Source: Candidatus Methanoperedens sp. (lineage in GTDB: Archaea; Halobacteriota; Methanosarcinia; Methanosarcinales; Methanoperedenaceae). From it: a stretch of DNA of 62,248 nt. The position numbers were made by a program, and so were the translations under genes. Under the pieces are notes generated by a model. The model did no database searches, was not told the origin of the DNA, and was given only the letters and a program-made list of their open reading frames with translations. Numbering within the stretch: position 1 is the first letter of the stretch; every line of letters begins with the position of its first letter. Location: the NCBI GenBank assembly GCA_026552855.1, contig JAPMTX010000136.1, positions 1 through 62,248 on the forward strand. Direction: 5' to 3'. Positions 15,672 to 26,057 of this stretch are shown piece by piece.

Positions 15672-18600
15672 ATGGGAAAAACTTGGAATACGGTAGACAT
15701 TTTTATCTCTTCTACTTTTAATGATATGCACGCCGAGAGAGACTATCTCGTTCGTTTTGTGTTCCCCGAATTGCGAGACCGCTGTGCCAATAGGAGGATA
15801 CGTCTCATGGACATAGATCTCCGATGGGGCGTAACTGAAGAGGAAGCTGAGAACGGTAAGGTGCTGGAAATCTGTCTGGATGAGATTGATCGCAGCCGTC
15901 CTTTTTTCATCGGCCTTCTGGGCGAACGCTATGGTTGGGTACCATCCAAGTATGATGTGCCTGATGACCCGCGCTATGACTGGGTGCGCAAGTTCGAGAG
16001 GGGTTATTCCATCACGGCAATGGAAATATACCATGGCGTTCTACGCAACCCCACCATGAAGATGCACGCCTACTTCTACTTCCGCGATCCAGCCTTCCTT
16101 ATCGACTTGCCCTATGAACATCAAAAGTTTTTTTCATCCGAAAATGAAGAAGCTGCATCGAGGCTCAAACATTTGAAGGATATCATCCGTAAACAATACC
16201 CAGTCTTAGAGAATTACCCCTGCGCCTACGGTGGCATTGGAGAAGATGGGAAGGTCAGGCTCATTGGATTAGAAGCCTTTGGGCAACGGGTTCTCGAAGA
16301 TCTCTGGTCGGCCATCTGTCAAGAATATCCAGAAGAAGAGATTCCGCCTGATGACCTGGCAGTGGAAGAGGCATATCATGAGGCATTTATTGAAGGACGC
16401 TCTCGGCGGTTCATCGGTCGGCTGGATATATTGAAGCAGATGACTGAATTTGTCGATGGCGACAACGCCGCGCCGCTCATCATAACAGGGGCACCAGGTT
16501 GCGGGAAGTCCGCATTACTGGCGAAATTTGTCCGAGCATATACCGAATCCCATAATGAGGTATTTGTGTTGCCTCATTTCATCGGCGTTAGTCCTGGCTC
16601 CACAGACATTCGACGCACTCTGCTGAGGTTATGCCACCAATTTTCAAGATATTTCAATATGGCAAATGAGATTCCCGAAGAGTATGAACAACTGCGCAAG
16701 GTATTTTTTATGTTATTAGAAGAGGCGGCATCTCACGGGAAAGTGCTCCTTGTTTTAGATGCTTTGAATCAGCTTGATGAGAGTTATCGTGCACATTCTC
16801 TTAACTGGTTGCCTAGAACGTTACCACCTGGACTGCGGCTGATTGTCAGTACTCTCGAAGGGGACTGTTTAGATGCTCTACATAATCGCCGACCAGCTCC
16901 ATCTGAAATCATCGTTGGTCCACTCGGTGAAGAAGATCGGAAACAAATCGTTCGGCAGACACTATGGGACTATCGCAAGCAACTGGATGAAACGCCTGAA
17001 AACGACCAGATGAAGCTGTTGCTAAAAAAGATAGAATCCGACAATCCGCTTTACTTAGCCGTCGCGTGCGAGGAATTGCGGGTGTTTGGTAAGTTCGAAT
17101 GGATCAATGAGCGTATTGCAAGCTTACCCGGCGATATCCCGACACTCTTTGAGCAAGTGCTTGAGCGATTGGAGCACGACCACGGAGAGGGATTAGTGAA
17201 TAGTGCGTTATCACTTCTGGAATGTTCACGGCATGGGTTACTGGAGACCGAAATGCTGGAATTGCTTCAGCATGAAAAGGGAGAACAATTTCCGCGGGCT
17301 ATCTGGGCGCAGCTATATAGGAGCCTCAAATTCTATCTTTGTCCTCCCGGCGAATCGGGTGAAGGCGCTCTCGACTTTTTCCATAGACAACTATCAAAAG
17401 CTGTGCGGCGGCGGTATCTGCATATTGAGGAGAGAAATACTACCGCATCTGGGCATTTTCTCGATTCTCTTCATCGAAGATTGTTAAAAGCGATGTGGAA
17501 TCGGAAGACTGAAGAGAAAGAAACTGCGGTGCATCGACGCTTAGCTGAGTATTTCCACCGCAAAGCCGATCCAATAGGCGATGCGACATGGACGGGTAAT
17601 TATCCACGTGGTCTGAGTGTGTTGGCGTACCACCAAACGCGTGGGCAGACGTGGAAAGAACTGGAAGAGATGCTTTGCAACCTTGAATTTATCGAAGCAA
17701 AGTGTTCGGTGGGTATGACGTATGAATTAATAGACGATTACAGGCAAGCAGCGATTGCTGTTCCTGACAGTGAAGGGAAACGACACATAAAAGAATTCGA
17801 AACATTCCTGATTGCAGAAGCTCACATCCTGAGTATCATGCCGGAATTAACCTACCAGCAATCGGCTAACCAGTTGGATTCCACAGATCCAGCTAAGGTT
17901 GCATATATAAACCGTAGTCGTCGTCCATGGTTAAAATGGCTCAACAAACCCTTAGAGAAGAAAGCATGCTTAGTAACATTTAGCAGTGGTTTGAATGAAA
18001 TATCCTGCTCAGCATTAGATCCTGCTGGATATCGAGTCGCTGTGATACAATTTGATACGGTGCATATTATTGATATCGAAACTGGAGTCCAAGTAGCAGA
18101 ATTTAACGCCGGATGCCAAGAAGTGACCTCCTGCTGTTTCAGTACCGATGGGAAAAGCTTATTCTGTGGATACAAAGATGGCAATATTACCTTATGGAAT
18201 ATTGATTACGGAAAAATACAGGCTGTGTTCTCAGGCCATTCTGAGGGTGTTTCTTCTTTATGCGCTAAAAAATGGATGCTATTTTCGGTCTCTTTTGATG
18301 GAACTGCCCGGGTCTGGGATATCACACGTGGGAATTGTCTAAAAGCGATAGAAAGTCTCTCCCCACAACTCTACTGCTGTGCAGTGCACCCATCCAAGCC
18401 ATGGCTGGTGATAGGGGGTACAGATGCCAGATTTGAGATATGGGATTTCGAGGATGTTCATTGTATCGCCCGAATGGCAGGAAATGTAATTTCAGTAGAT
18501 GGCACGTCTGAGTTTCTGATCAAATATCGTGACAAGATTTCAGACTGTGTCTTCAGTGGGAATGGACGCTTTCTCGCTTTAGCCCAGGCTGATAGGCGGG

Positions 18601-19895
18601 AGGGCGCTCTGTATGTACTGGAAATCACCAGCAACGGCATCCTCAACCGCTTCGTTATACCTTCAAGCTCCCTTATACCATCTGTACCGAAGCGCCAGAG
18701 TCTTCTCAACCGTGCTATTAAAGGACCGGGGGGAATCTGGCAATGCTCCCTGGGGATTTCAAAACCCTGGGCGATCGCCACAGATGCGGAAGGGGACATA
18801 ATTCTCATGCAACCTTATGGCAAGAGCTATATTGTTCGCATTGTGTCCAAAGCCCACCAGCATCGATGCGTTCTCTGCCGCCAGACATCAGACGACGGAA
18901 AGTTGGTTACAGTTGATGAGACGGGTACATGCCGTGTCTGGTCTATTGCTGCCCTGCCCAAGGACGCAATAGCTGTCGAGGAAGCAATAGTGAACATCCT
19001 GAACGGATACGCATCTCCCTCGGGAGAGAATATTGTCGTCTGCCGGGAGGATGGCATGCTTGCCATCTGGAACATCAGAGCAGGTAAGTTCACGCGAATT
19101 TTTGATGAGATGTCATTTTTCTGCGATCATGATGTGCGCTGTGCTGCCTGGACGCCTGATAATAAGTTCATCATCTCTGGCAGTGAAGAGGATTTTTATG
19201 CAGACATATGGGAATCCGGCGGTACACACTTAGGTGCATTCGATATTGGTGGTGGGTTTGTGGCTGATTGTGCAGTGTCACTGGATGGCTCATTCTATGC
19301 CTTTGTGAGCGAGGGAGGATTAGTGACAGTATGGGAACCCTTGGGATATTTCAAGCCGGGAGATATGCACCGCCGTCCTCTGCAGAGCTTTCACAGGAGA
19401 AGTCACAGTCCACGAGCCTGCTGCTTTGGATCTGATAGTGAAGAACTCACAGTAGTATGGAATGACGGCATTCTTACACTATGGAACTGGAAAAAGAACA
19501 AAATTTGCTGGGAAAAGCAAGTGCACGAAGGGGCGGCGAACGATTGCGCCGTCAACCCGAAAACTGGTCTAATCGCCACCGCCGGGGAGGATGGATACGT
19601 AAAACTGTGGTCGCCAGCGGAGGGGGATGCAGTCGCTTTAAAGAATATGGGAGCTCCTGCCACTGTGTGCCGCTTCAGTTCATGCGGTCGCTGGCTCGCT
19701 GTGTGTGCCGGCGATGTCTCGATTCTGGATGGTGAAACCCTCTCTACTCTTGCACGTTTTCCCTATCGCAAGAAAATCGCATTCGTTGACTTCATTGCAC
19801 TCTCAGGGCGTCTATGCATCGGTTGTTCAGACGGAGAGATTCTTCTTGCCCAGATAGTCGATGAGAGCACTACTACGTGCGCCGCAAAACCTTAA
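15672..19895 (+). CDS. DUF4062-NTPase-WD40 STAND protein
   Basis: A 1407-residue multidomain signal-transduction NTPase. Residues 1-110 form a DUF4062 domain (VDIFISSTFNDMHAERDYLV; LRWGVTEEEAENGKVLEICL), also found at the N-terminus of NPHP3/TEP1-type proteins. The NACHT-like ATPase follows with Walker A GAPGCGKSALLA near 274 and Walker B VLLVLDALNQLDE near 357, then a helical winged region to about 760. From about 770 to the end, WD40-like repeats recur (GHSEGVSSLCAK, SFDGTARVWDI, ATAGEDGYVKLWSPAEG), probably two propellers. STAND proteins sense a ligand with the repeat part and oligomerise through the NTPase. The 3' end overlaps the converging TPR gene by 23 bases. A defence or surveillance role is plausible but unproven. 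Confidence 0.85.
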   Translation: MGKTWNTVDIFISSTFNDMHAERDYLVRFVFPELRDRCANRRIRLMDIDLRWGVTEEEAENGKVLEICLDEIDRSRPFFIGLLGERYGWVPSKYDVPDDPRYDWVRKFERGYSITAMEIYHGVLRNPTMKMHAYFYFRDPAFLIDLPYEHQKFFSSENEEAASRLKHLKDIIRKQYPVLENYPCAYGGIGEDGKVRLIGLEAFGQRVLEDLWSAICQEYPEEEIPPDDLAVEEAYHEAFIEGRSRRFIGRLDILKQMTEFVDGDNAAPLIITGAPGCGKSALLAKFVRAYTESHNEVFVLPHFIGVSPGSTDIRRTLLRLCHQFSRYFNMANEIPEEYEQLRKVFFMLLEEAASHGKVLLVLDALNQLDESYRAHSLNWLPRTLPPGLRLIVSTLEGDCLDALHNRRPAPSEIIVGPLGEEDRKQIVRQTLWDYRKQLDETPENDQMKLLLKKIESDNPLYLAVACEELRVFGKFEWINERIASLPGDIPTLFEQVLERLEHDHGEGLVNSALSLLECSRHGLLETEMLELLQHEKGEQFPRAIWAQLYRSLKFYLCPPGESGEGALDFFHRQLSKAVRRRYLHIEERNTTASGHFLDSLHRRLLKAMWNRKTEEKETAVHRRLAEYFHRKADPIGDATWTGNYPRGLSVLAYHQTRGQTWKELEEMLCNLEFIEAKCSVGMTYELIDDYRQAAIAVPDSEGKRHIKEFETFLIAEAHILSIMPELTYQQSANQLDSTDPAKVAYINRSRRPWLKWLNKPLEKKACLVTFSSGLNEISCSALDPAGYRVAVIQFDTVHIIDIETGVQVAEFNAGCQEVTSCCFSTDGKSLFCGYKDGNITLWNIDYGKIQAVFSGHSEGVSSLCAKKWMLFSVSFDGTARVWDITRGNCLKAIESLSPQLYCCAVHPSKPWLVIGGTDARFEIWDFEDVHCIARMAGNVISVDGTSEFLIKYRDKISDCVFSGNGRFLALAQADRREGALYVLEITSNGILNRFVIPSSSLIPSVPKRQSLLNRAIKGPGGIWQCSLGISKPWAIATDAEGDIILMQPYGKSYIVRIVSKAHQHRCVLCRQTSDDGKLVTVDETGTCRVWSIAALPKDAIAVEEAIVNILNGYASPSGENIVVCREDGMLAIWNIRAGKFTRIFDEMSFFCDHDVRCAAWTPDNKFIISGSEEDFYADIWESGGTHLGAFDIGGGFVADCAVSLDGSFYAFVSEGGLVTVWEPLGYFKPGDMHRRPLQSFHRRSHSPRACCFGSDSEELTVVWNDGILTLWNWKKNKICWEKQVHEGAANDCAVNPKTGLIATAGEDGYVKLWSPAEGDAVALKNMGAPATVCRFSSCGRWLAVCAGDVSILDGETLSTLARFPYRKKIAFVDFIALSGRLCIGCSDGEILLAQIVDESTTTCAAKP

Positions 19896-21831
19896 CCAAG
19901 GTGCCATCCTCGGCAAAAATTCGGACTTCCTCATCCCCGATAACAGCCTTAAATTGACCCTCCTGACAGTAAAACCCCAGAGATTCGATCTTAGCAACAC
20001 CTTCTTTCGTAGTTTTTATATCCAAAAAGCAAGATACATACGTCTTACCAATTGCTTTTGCAAATTCCCGGCTCAATCGGGTTTGCTCGTCGGCACTTAA
20101 ATGCTTGATTCCTAGCTTACCTAGGTTGCTTGTGTCTCTTAAACTTCCATGAGTGATCAAAATTGGTTTATCTTGTTCTGTATCCTTACTGCTTGATAGT
20201 GTATCGTAGGCAATCCGAGTTCTTGCCATACCAGACTGGTATTCTATATTTTCAGGGTATTTAGCCAGCAGTGCACTATAGAGTTGAATTGCCTTCTCAA
20301 ACCTGAGTTTTGCCTCTGTAATCCTGCCAGTTTGCTCAAGCATGACGCCCGTGTTGAGTAAGATCGCTGCCATATTTGATTGGTATTCCACATTTTCAGG
20401 ATTCTTAGCCAGAAGTGCCTCGAAGATTACTAATGCGTCCTCGCTCCTGCGTTTCGCATCTTCAAACCTGCCCGTTTGCAGCAGCATGATTCCCAGGTTG
20501 TCCAGCGTCATCGCTTTATCAGATTGGCATTCTGCATTATCAGGGTATTTTGCCAGCAGTGCTTCATACATCTTCAATGCCTTTTCGCTCATGGATATTG
20601 CCTCCTTGAATTTATCCATAACTCTCAGCAGACTACCAAGATTATCCAGCGTTCCTGCCAGATCATATAAATATTGTGGATTTTCAGGGTCTTTGCTCAA
20701 CAATATCTCACGCATTTTCAATGCCTTTTCAAACCTGTGTTTCGCATCACCAAATTTACCCATGTCTCGCAGCAAAATACCCATGGTTGCTTGAGTGCCT
20801 GCTATATTAGACTGGTACTGTGGATTTTTAGAATCTTTGGTTAGCAGTGATTCATGAATTTTCAGTGCCTGCTCATACATGGGTTGCGCTTCCTCAAGCC
20901 TTCCCACAGTTCGCAGCAATCTGCCTATATTCTCTAGCAAAAGACAGAGATTATTCTGCGTTATTACCATATTTGATTGGTTCTTTGCATTCTTAGGATC
21001 TTTCTTCAGCAGAGCCTCATACATTTTCAATGCCTTATCGTACATGAATTTTGCATTCTCAAGCTTGCTAATATCTTGAAGTGAAATACCCATTCTACTC
21101 AGCAGAAGACCCAAGTTAGTCTGTATTCCTGCCATATCAGATTGGTATTGTAGGTTCTCAGGATATTTGGTTAGTAGTACCTCATATATTTTCAATGCCT
21201 GCTCGAATGCGAATTTCGCCTTCTCGAGCTTGCCCATATCCCCTAGAAGCATACCAAATTCATTCTCTGTCTTCGCCGCATCATATTGGTATTGTTCATT
21301 GTCAGGATCTTTTTTCATCAGTATTTCACGTATTTTCACTGCCTGCTCGTACCTGAATTCTGCATCCTCGAACCTGCCTGTATCCTGTAGCAAAGTGGCA
21401 AGGCTATATTGTACTATCGCCGCATCTGACTGATATAATATATTTTCTGGGTCTTTGTTCAGCAATGTATCAAGCATTTTCAGTGCTTGCTCATATCTGA
21501 TTTTTGCCTCATCAAGTTGGCCCATATTCTGTAAAAGAACACTGAGATTAGTCTGAGCTGCTGGTATCCAAGAGATATAGAAGGAGTCTGTCAAGGCAAG
21601 TTGTTCCGAGATTTTAAGTGCCCGCTCCAAATATCCTTTTGCCTCTTCAAAATTACCAAGATTGCTATGGATATTTCCAGTTGTACTGTAAATAGCAACT
21701 AATGAATCTTGCCTTTTGTTGTTTAACGCCAATTGTTCGGCGTAATTTAGTGATTCAAATGCTTCTCTGTATTTTCCCCTCTTTAACAGCATATCGACGT
21801 TTTTTAGAATTTCAAAAGGGTCCTCCGGCAT
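19873..21831 (-). CDS. Long tetratricopeptide-repeat protein
   Basis: A 652-residue protein made of about a dozen TPR units with a period near 48 residues, each built around patterns like LGNFEEAKGYLERALKISEQ and ending with DPENxxYQSDxA spacers. This is the spaced TPR style common in archaeal and cyanobacterial scaffold proteins. The C-terminal 95 residues (from about GSLRDTSNLGKLGIKHLSAD) are a separate alpha/beta domain I do not recognise. An ATG seven codons upstream exists, but GGGAGG eight bases before the ATG at 21831 decides the start. It converges with the STAND gene and may scaffold a complex with it. No signal peptide is seen. Confidence 0.8.
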   Translation of the reverse strand: MPEDPFEILKNVDMLLKRGKYREAFESLNYAEQLALNNKRQDSLVAIYSTTGNIHSNLGNFEEAKGYLERALKISEQLALTDSFYISWIPAAQTNLSVLLQNMGQLDEAKIRYEQALKMLDTLLNKDPENILYQSDAAIVQYSLATLLQDTGRFEDAEFRYEQAVKIREILMKKDPDNEQYQYDAAKTENEFGMLLGDMGKLEKAKFAFEQALKIYEVLLTKYPENLQYQSDMAGIQTNLGLLLSRMGISLQDISKLENAKFMYDKALKMYEALLKKDPKNAKNQSNMVITQNNLCLLLENIGRLLRTVGRLEEAQPMYEQALKIHESLLTKDSKNPQYQSNIAGTQATMGILLRDMGKFGDAKHRFEKALKMREILLSKDPENPQYLYDLAGTLDNLGSLLRVMDKFKEAISMSEKALKMYEALLAKYPDNAECQSDKAMTLDNLGIMLLQTGRFEDAKRRSEDALVIFEALLAKNPENVEYQSNMAAILLNTGVMLEQTGRITEAKLRFEKAIQLYSALLAKYPENIEYQSGMARTRIAYDTLSSSKDTEQDKPILITHGSLRDTSNLGKLGIKHLSADEQTRLSREFAKAIGKTYVSCFLDIKTTKEGVAKIESLGFYCQEGQFKAVIGDEEVRIFAEDGTLVKVLRRT

Positions 21832-22126
21832 ATTTTTTACCTCCCTGTTCATACCATAACCTTTTGTATATAAATTTTTCTATGTCTTCGGATTTATTAA
21901 TATTCTGGACAATAATTTTATAAAACTGGAAAATAACCATGCATCAAAATAATTCAAAAATATAATCCCAGTTTCTGTCGTTCGCAACTAACAATTTCCC
22001 AATTGCAGCTTTAAAATTATATTATTTTGTCCTCAGTAGCTGAAGCTCTCGGGTTTTTGGTCGTTTGACCCAATATCTATAAATTAATGCCGGGCAATAT
22101 ACCATCAGATTTACAGGTGAATTAGA

Positions 22127-22486
22127 ATGAGTCAAGAATTACCTCCGCAGATTAAAAACCAGCTTGCGCAGTTACAGCAGATCCAGCAGCAAGCTCAGGC
22201 GATCGCAGTTCAGAAAAACCAGGTTGAGATCAATTTGAAAGAGACCGAACTGGCTCTTGAAGAACTTGAAAAATTAGAACCTGATGCAGTGGTCTACAGG
22301 GCAGTCGGGGACTTACTGGTCAAAACCGAGCGGGACAAGGCAAAGGAATCCCTGAAGGAGAGGAAGGATACGCTCGATCTCCGACTTGCGACCCTTGCGC
22401 GCCAGGAAGAGCGCGCCCAGAAGCGGTTCCAGCAACTGCAGGAGCAACTCAGGCAGGCTATCGGCGGCACTCCAGCCGCGCAGTGA
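22127..22486 (+). CDS. pfdB: Prefoldin subunit beta
   Basis: A 119-residue prefoldin beta subunit, part of the hexameric chaperone that holds unfolded proteins for the thermosome. Two long coiled-coil helices (about 5-50 and 70-112) flank the beta-hairpin segment LEPDAVVYRAVGDLLVKTER. The N-terminus starts MSQELPPQIKNQLAQLQQIQ. AGGTGA precedes the ATG. The stop TGA falls between the alternative GTG start (22483) and ATG start (22489) of the DHH gene, indicating coupling. Confidence 0.95.
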   Translation: MSQELPPQIKNQLAQLQQIQQQAQAIAVQKNQVEINLKETELALEELEKLEPDAVVYRAVGDLLVKTERDKAKESLKERKDTLDLRLATLARQEERAQKRFQQLQEQLRQAIGGTPAAQ

Positions 22487-22488
22487 CC

Positions 22489-23451
22489 ATGGAGATAGAC
22501 GAATCGGAATTCTATAACCGGCTGCTGGACTACCACAATATACTCTACTTATGCCATCGCAATGCTGATCCTGATGCCCTGGGCAGTGCGTTCGCGCTGA
22601 AGGAAGCCATCGGAGGCACCATAGGCGTCATTGACGGGTGCGACAGGGTAGCATCCCAGATAGCAAAACAACTGAACATCGAGTATGTCCTGAACCCGGC
22701 AGACGATTATGACCTGGTAGTGGTGGTCGATACCTCCACTCTCACCCAGCTAAACGGTTTCCAGCTAAAGAACTACGCTGTTATAGATCACCATGCCACT
22801 ACGTCGTTGAATGATGATGCAATCTTTTTCCTCCGCCAGAACAGGAGTTCGACCGCAGAGATAGTGCTTGGGATTTTAAATTCAATGGGCGCCCCGATAA
22901 AGAGGCGCACTGCGTTCGCCCTGATCGCAGGCATACTCACTGATACGGGTAATTTCAAGCATGCATCCGCAGATTCCTTCAGGGCTGTGGCTGAGCTGAT
23001 AGAACTGAGCGGCATTGAGTACGGCGAAGTGATGGATGTCATTTCATCCATCCCGCAGGACGTTTCCATGCGCATAGCTTTCTTAAAGGCTGCCCAGCGC
23101 GCCGTAATCGAGAAGGTGGATGAGTGGATCATCGTTACATCCCAGGTAAGCTCTTTTTCCGGCTCCGCCGCCTCCAACCTTGTCCTGGTAGGCGCAGATG
23201 TAGCATTTGTGGCTTCAAAGATAGATGATGTTGTCAAGGTGAGCGCACGCGCAAGGAAATACGCTATAAATGCAGGAGTGAACCTTGCGCGTTTGATGGA
23301 AGAGATAAGCGCCAGATTCAACGGCACGGGTGGAGGGCATGAAGGTGCCGCCGGCATGGACGCGTACGGGGACCCGGATAGCATACTGGCAAGCTGTGCC
23401 GAGTATGCCAGAGCGTCCCTGAGACCCAAACAGACGCAGCTACTTAGCTAA
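22489..23451 (+). CDS. DHH/DHHA1-family phosphoesterase
   Basis: A 320-residue DHH phosphoesterase, similar to NrnA-type nano-RNases and pAp phosphatases. Conserved motifs in order: CHRNADPDALGSAFALKEAI near residue 20, VVVVDTSTL near 80, the DHH motif VIDHHATTSLND near 95, ALIAGILTDTGNFKHASADS near 145, and the DHHA1 glycine motif GTGGGHEGAAGMDA near 285. It probably hydrolyses short RNA, pAp or cyclic-dinucleotide products. Sequence cannot separate these. A GTG at 22483 is an alternative start. It overlaps the converging LeuA-family gene by four bases. Confidence 0.88.
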   Translation: MEIDESEFYNRLLDYHNILYLCHRNADPDALGSAFALKEAIGGTIGVIDGCDRVASQIAKQLNIEYVLNPADDYDLVVVVDTSTLTQLNGFQLKNYAVIDHHATTSLNDDAIFFLRQNRSSTAEIVLGILNSMGAPIKRRTAFALIAGILTDTGNFKHASADSFRAVAELIELSGIEYGEVMDVISSIPQDVSMRIAFLKAAQRAVIEKVDEWIIVTSQVSSFSGSAASNLVLVGADVAFVASKIDDVVKVSARARKYAINAGVNLARLMEEISARFNGTGGGHEGAAGMDAYGDPDSILASCAEYARASLRPKQTQLLS

Positions 23452-24986
23452 ATCTTATCCCCTCTGCTCAAAAGCTGGTTTATTGCAGCCACCAGCGCTT
23501 CCACCGACGCCATGACTATATCCTCGTTCGTGGCGCGTGCAGATACTGCCCTGCCTTTATCATCCTCTACTCCTATGATGACCTCTGCCAGGGCATCCGA
23601 ACCGCCTGAGATCGCCTCTATCCTGAAGTCCCGCACTTTAACTTTGTAATCTCCCAGGATGCCTGCCACGGTTTTAAGAGCTGCATCCACAGGTCCCACG
23701 CCGACATTTGCACCCAGGCGCTCCTCGCCGTTAACTGTGGCTTTTACCGTTGCTGTCGGCGTTATGATATTGCCCGTCATGACAGATACTTCCTTCAGCA
23801 CGATAGCCTGCTTGCCTCTTGATGCAGTACCTATTATTGATTCTGCGATGGCGTAGAGATCTGCGTCAGTAACGCGTTTGCCTTTATCTCCAATGTCCTT
23901 TACCCGCTTCAGTATATCGTTTAGCTGTTCATCGGTCGGATGCAGCCCCGCGCATTCAAGGGATTGCTTTACAGCATGTTTGCCTGCATGCTTGCCGAGC
24001 ACTATGCGCCTCCTGTGACCTACCATCTCAGGCGTCATTACGCCGGGCTCGAAGGTATCAGATCTCACAAGCACCCCGTGCGTATGTATGCCTGATTCGT
24101 GTGCAAATGCGTTCTCGCCCACGATTGGCATCGTTGGAGGCATGCGTACCTCGGTCAGCCTCTCGACAAGATGTGAGGTCTCAACGATGTACTGGCTTTT
24201 AATGTTTGTCTTTGCGCCGTACAGGGAATGAAGCCCCATTACGGTCTCTGCAAGATCGGCATTCCCGGCGCGCTCTCCAAGACCGTTTATCGTCACCTGC
24301 ACCTGGCTGGCTCCAGCCTCGACCGCAGCAAGGCTGTTCGCCACAGCCAGCCCGAAATCATTGTGGCAGTGCACGTCGATAGGGATGTTGACGTTCACCG
24401 CTATCTCTCTGATCAGTTTATACGTAGCAGATGGCACGCTCACTCCCACCGTATCGGGCACGTTAATAATATCGCAGTGTGCCGCTTCAACGCCTTTATA
24501 GATGTTTATCAGGTAATCCACATCAGTGCGCGTGGCGTCCATGGCAGAGAACATGCACTTTGCTCCATGGTCCTTTATATACTCGACAGCGTCTATCGCC
24601 ATCCTGTATACCTCATCCCTGCTCTTCTTGATAGTGCTTATCCGCTGCACATCAGAGGTGGAGACAAAGGTATGCACCATGTCCACGCCGCAGCCAAGGC
24701 AGGTATCTATATCGGATTTTATAACCCTTGCCAGTCCGCACACCTGTAAGCCAAGACCTGCATCCACTATCCTTTTCACGGAGGCTGCTTCCCCGTCCGA
24801 GGACATGGGGAAGCCAGCCTCGATGATATCCACACCCAGTTTATCAAGCTGCTGTGCGATGAGAAGTTTTTCATCCGATGTCAGCGACACGCCTGGGGTC
24901 TGTTCCCCGTCGCGGAGCGTGGTATCAAAAATGCTTATGTGTTTGTTCCTTAGCGATTCAATTACGTAAAAGACGATCCCTCGCAT
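23448..24986 (-). CDS. leuA: 2-isopropylmalate synthase family enzyme (LeuA/CimA)
   Basis: A 512-residue DRE-TIM metallolyase-superfamily enzyme that condenses acetyl-CoA with a 2-oxoacid. The catalytic domain begins [20 protein letters not shown] and includes the metal-binding [20 protein letters not shown] and the [17 protein letters not shown] motifs. A LeuA dimer/regulatory domain follows from about 395 ([20 protein letters not shown]), supporting leucine-feedback types over the shorter AksA homocitrate synthase. Methanogens carry LeuA, CimA and AksA paralogues. Presence of the regulatory domain favours LeuA or CimA. It is monocistronic. Confidence 0.85.
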   Translation of the reverse strand: MRGIVFYVIESLRNKHISIFDTTLRDGEQTPGVSLTSDEKLLIAQQLDKLGVDIIEAGFPMSSDGEAASVKRIVDAGLGLQVCGLARVIKSDIDTCLGCGVDMVHTFVSTSDVQRISTIKKSRDEVYRMAIDAVEYIKDHGAKCMFSAMDATRTDVDYLINIYKGVEAAHCDIINVPDTVGVSVPSATYKLIREIAVNVNIPIDVHCHNDFGLAVANSLAAVEAGASQVQVTINGLGERAGNADLAETVMGLHSLYGAKTNIKSQYIVETSHLVERLTEVRMPPTMPIVGENAFAHESGIHTHGVLVRSDTFEPGVMTPEMVGHRRRIVLGKHAGKHAVKQSLECAGLHPTDEQLNDILKRVKDIGDKGKRVTDADLYAIAESIIGTASRGKQAIVLKEVSVMTGNIITPTATVKATVNGEERLGANVGVGPVDAALKTVAGILGDYKVKVRDFRIEAISGGSDALAEVIIGVEDDKGRAVSARATNEDIVMASVEALVAAINQLLSRGDKI

Positions 24987-25016
24987 TTATCATAGTTATC
25001 GCATCTGAATACCGTT

Positions 25017-26003
25017 CTATGGTATAAAGTCTTTTTCTTGTATCTCATCCATCCCCATATCCTCCCATTCCCTCTCCCCCAGCGCGACCTCGAACTCCTG
25101 CGGCGTAAGTACGGGGACGTGGAACCTCCCTGCGTCATCTATCGCTATCCTAGGGCAGGCTGTGTTTACATATGCTTCAGCACTGAAAGCCAGCAGTTGC
25201 TCCGGGGTGACGAGGTCCATTAAAATAATGTATGCTTCCTTTCCATGCTTACCTGCAAGTCCTTTAAGCCTCATCGCAAGTTCCATCCTGTTCTGTCCGC
25301 TTTTGGTTGAGACAATTATGCCGAAAACTTTCGCATCCATGGCTCTTGCAATATAACCGCCGCGCTTGCGCAGGAACTTCTCAGGCGCTACTTCCACAGC
25401 CTTGTTCAGGTAAGGGTCTGCCGCGATCACCCTTTTCCGCGTGGCGATCGCAACCCCAAGCGGATGGAAAACACCGCTTCCGATATAGAGGTACTCCTCG
25501 CAGTCCACCCTGGCGGCAGTGAAGTTGCACCCCAGCACCTGACCAGGATAGACCACTCTCAGGTCTCCTCTTCCTATGATGCACTCCTTCCCGTGTTCGT
25601 TGAGAAACCTGCATACCTCATCCAGCTTATGAACGTGCTGGACAGTGGTTATAAGACCGATCCTTTTAGCCTTCAGGAGGGGGAGGGCTGACTTGACCGC
25701 GGGTATCACATCGACATTCGAGCGCGCTTCGATGAACACCACATTCCCATACTCTCCCATCCCCGCATGCCCGAAGTGGAACAGTAAATCCACCCTTCCT
25801 GCAAGCGCAGTATCGATGTCGCAGGCTCCGAAACAGGGGTTGCCTGAAATGATTACATCTGCGCCTGTCCTCTCCTCTATCTCCCCGGCGATACTGATCG
25901 CTCTTCTCTTCAAACCCTCGGGGAACTGAAGCCCCACCTTTTTGCAGTTCTTATCTTTTATGATTTTAAATATGCATTGCGTATCTAAGTCGAACTGTTG
26001 CAT
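25017..26003 (-). CDS. dph2: Diphthamide biosynthesis enzyme Dph2
   Basis: A 328-residue archaeal Dph2, a noncanonical radical-SAM enzyme. It transfers the 3-amino-3-carboxypropyl group of SAM to a histidine of aEF2. The three cluster cysteines are visible in [15 protein letters not shown] (about 59), [14 protein letters not shown] (about 163) and [14 protein letters not shown] (about 287). The N-terminal [20 protein letters not shown] and the LFHFGHAGM segment are family hallmarks. Archaea use a Dph2 homodimer instead of the eukaryotic Dph1-Dph2 pair. Length is normal. Confidence 0.93.
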   Translation of the reverse strand: MQQFDLDTQCIFKIIKDKNCKKVGLQFPEGLKRRAISIAGEIEERTGADVIISGNPCFGACDIDTALAGRVDLLFHFGHAGMGEYGNVVFIEARSNVDVIPAVKSALPLLKAKRIGLITTVQHVHKLDEVCRFLNEHGKECIIGRGDLRVVYPGQVLGCNFTAARVDCEEYLYIGSGVFHPLGVAIATRKRVIAADPYLNKAVEVAPEKFLRKRGGYIARAMDAKVFGIIVSTKSGQNRMELAMRLKGLAGKHGKEAYIILMDLVTPEQLLAFSAEAYVNTACPRIAIDDAGRFHVPVLTPQEFEVALGEREWEDMGMDEIQEKDFIP

Positions 26004-26057
26004 TATAACTTCCTTGTTATATTATAATTCTTAATTAAACTATTGTTTAATAGTATT

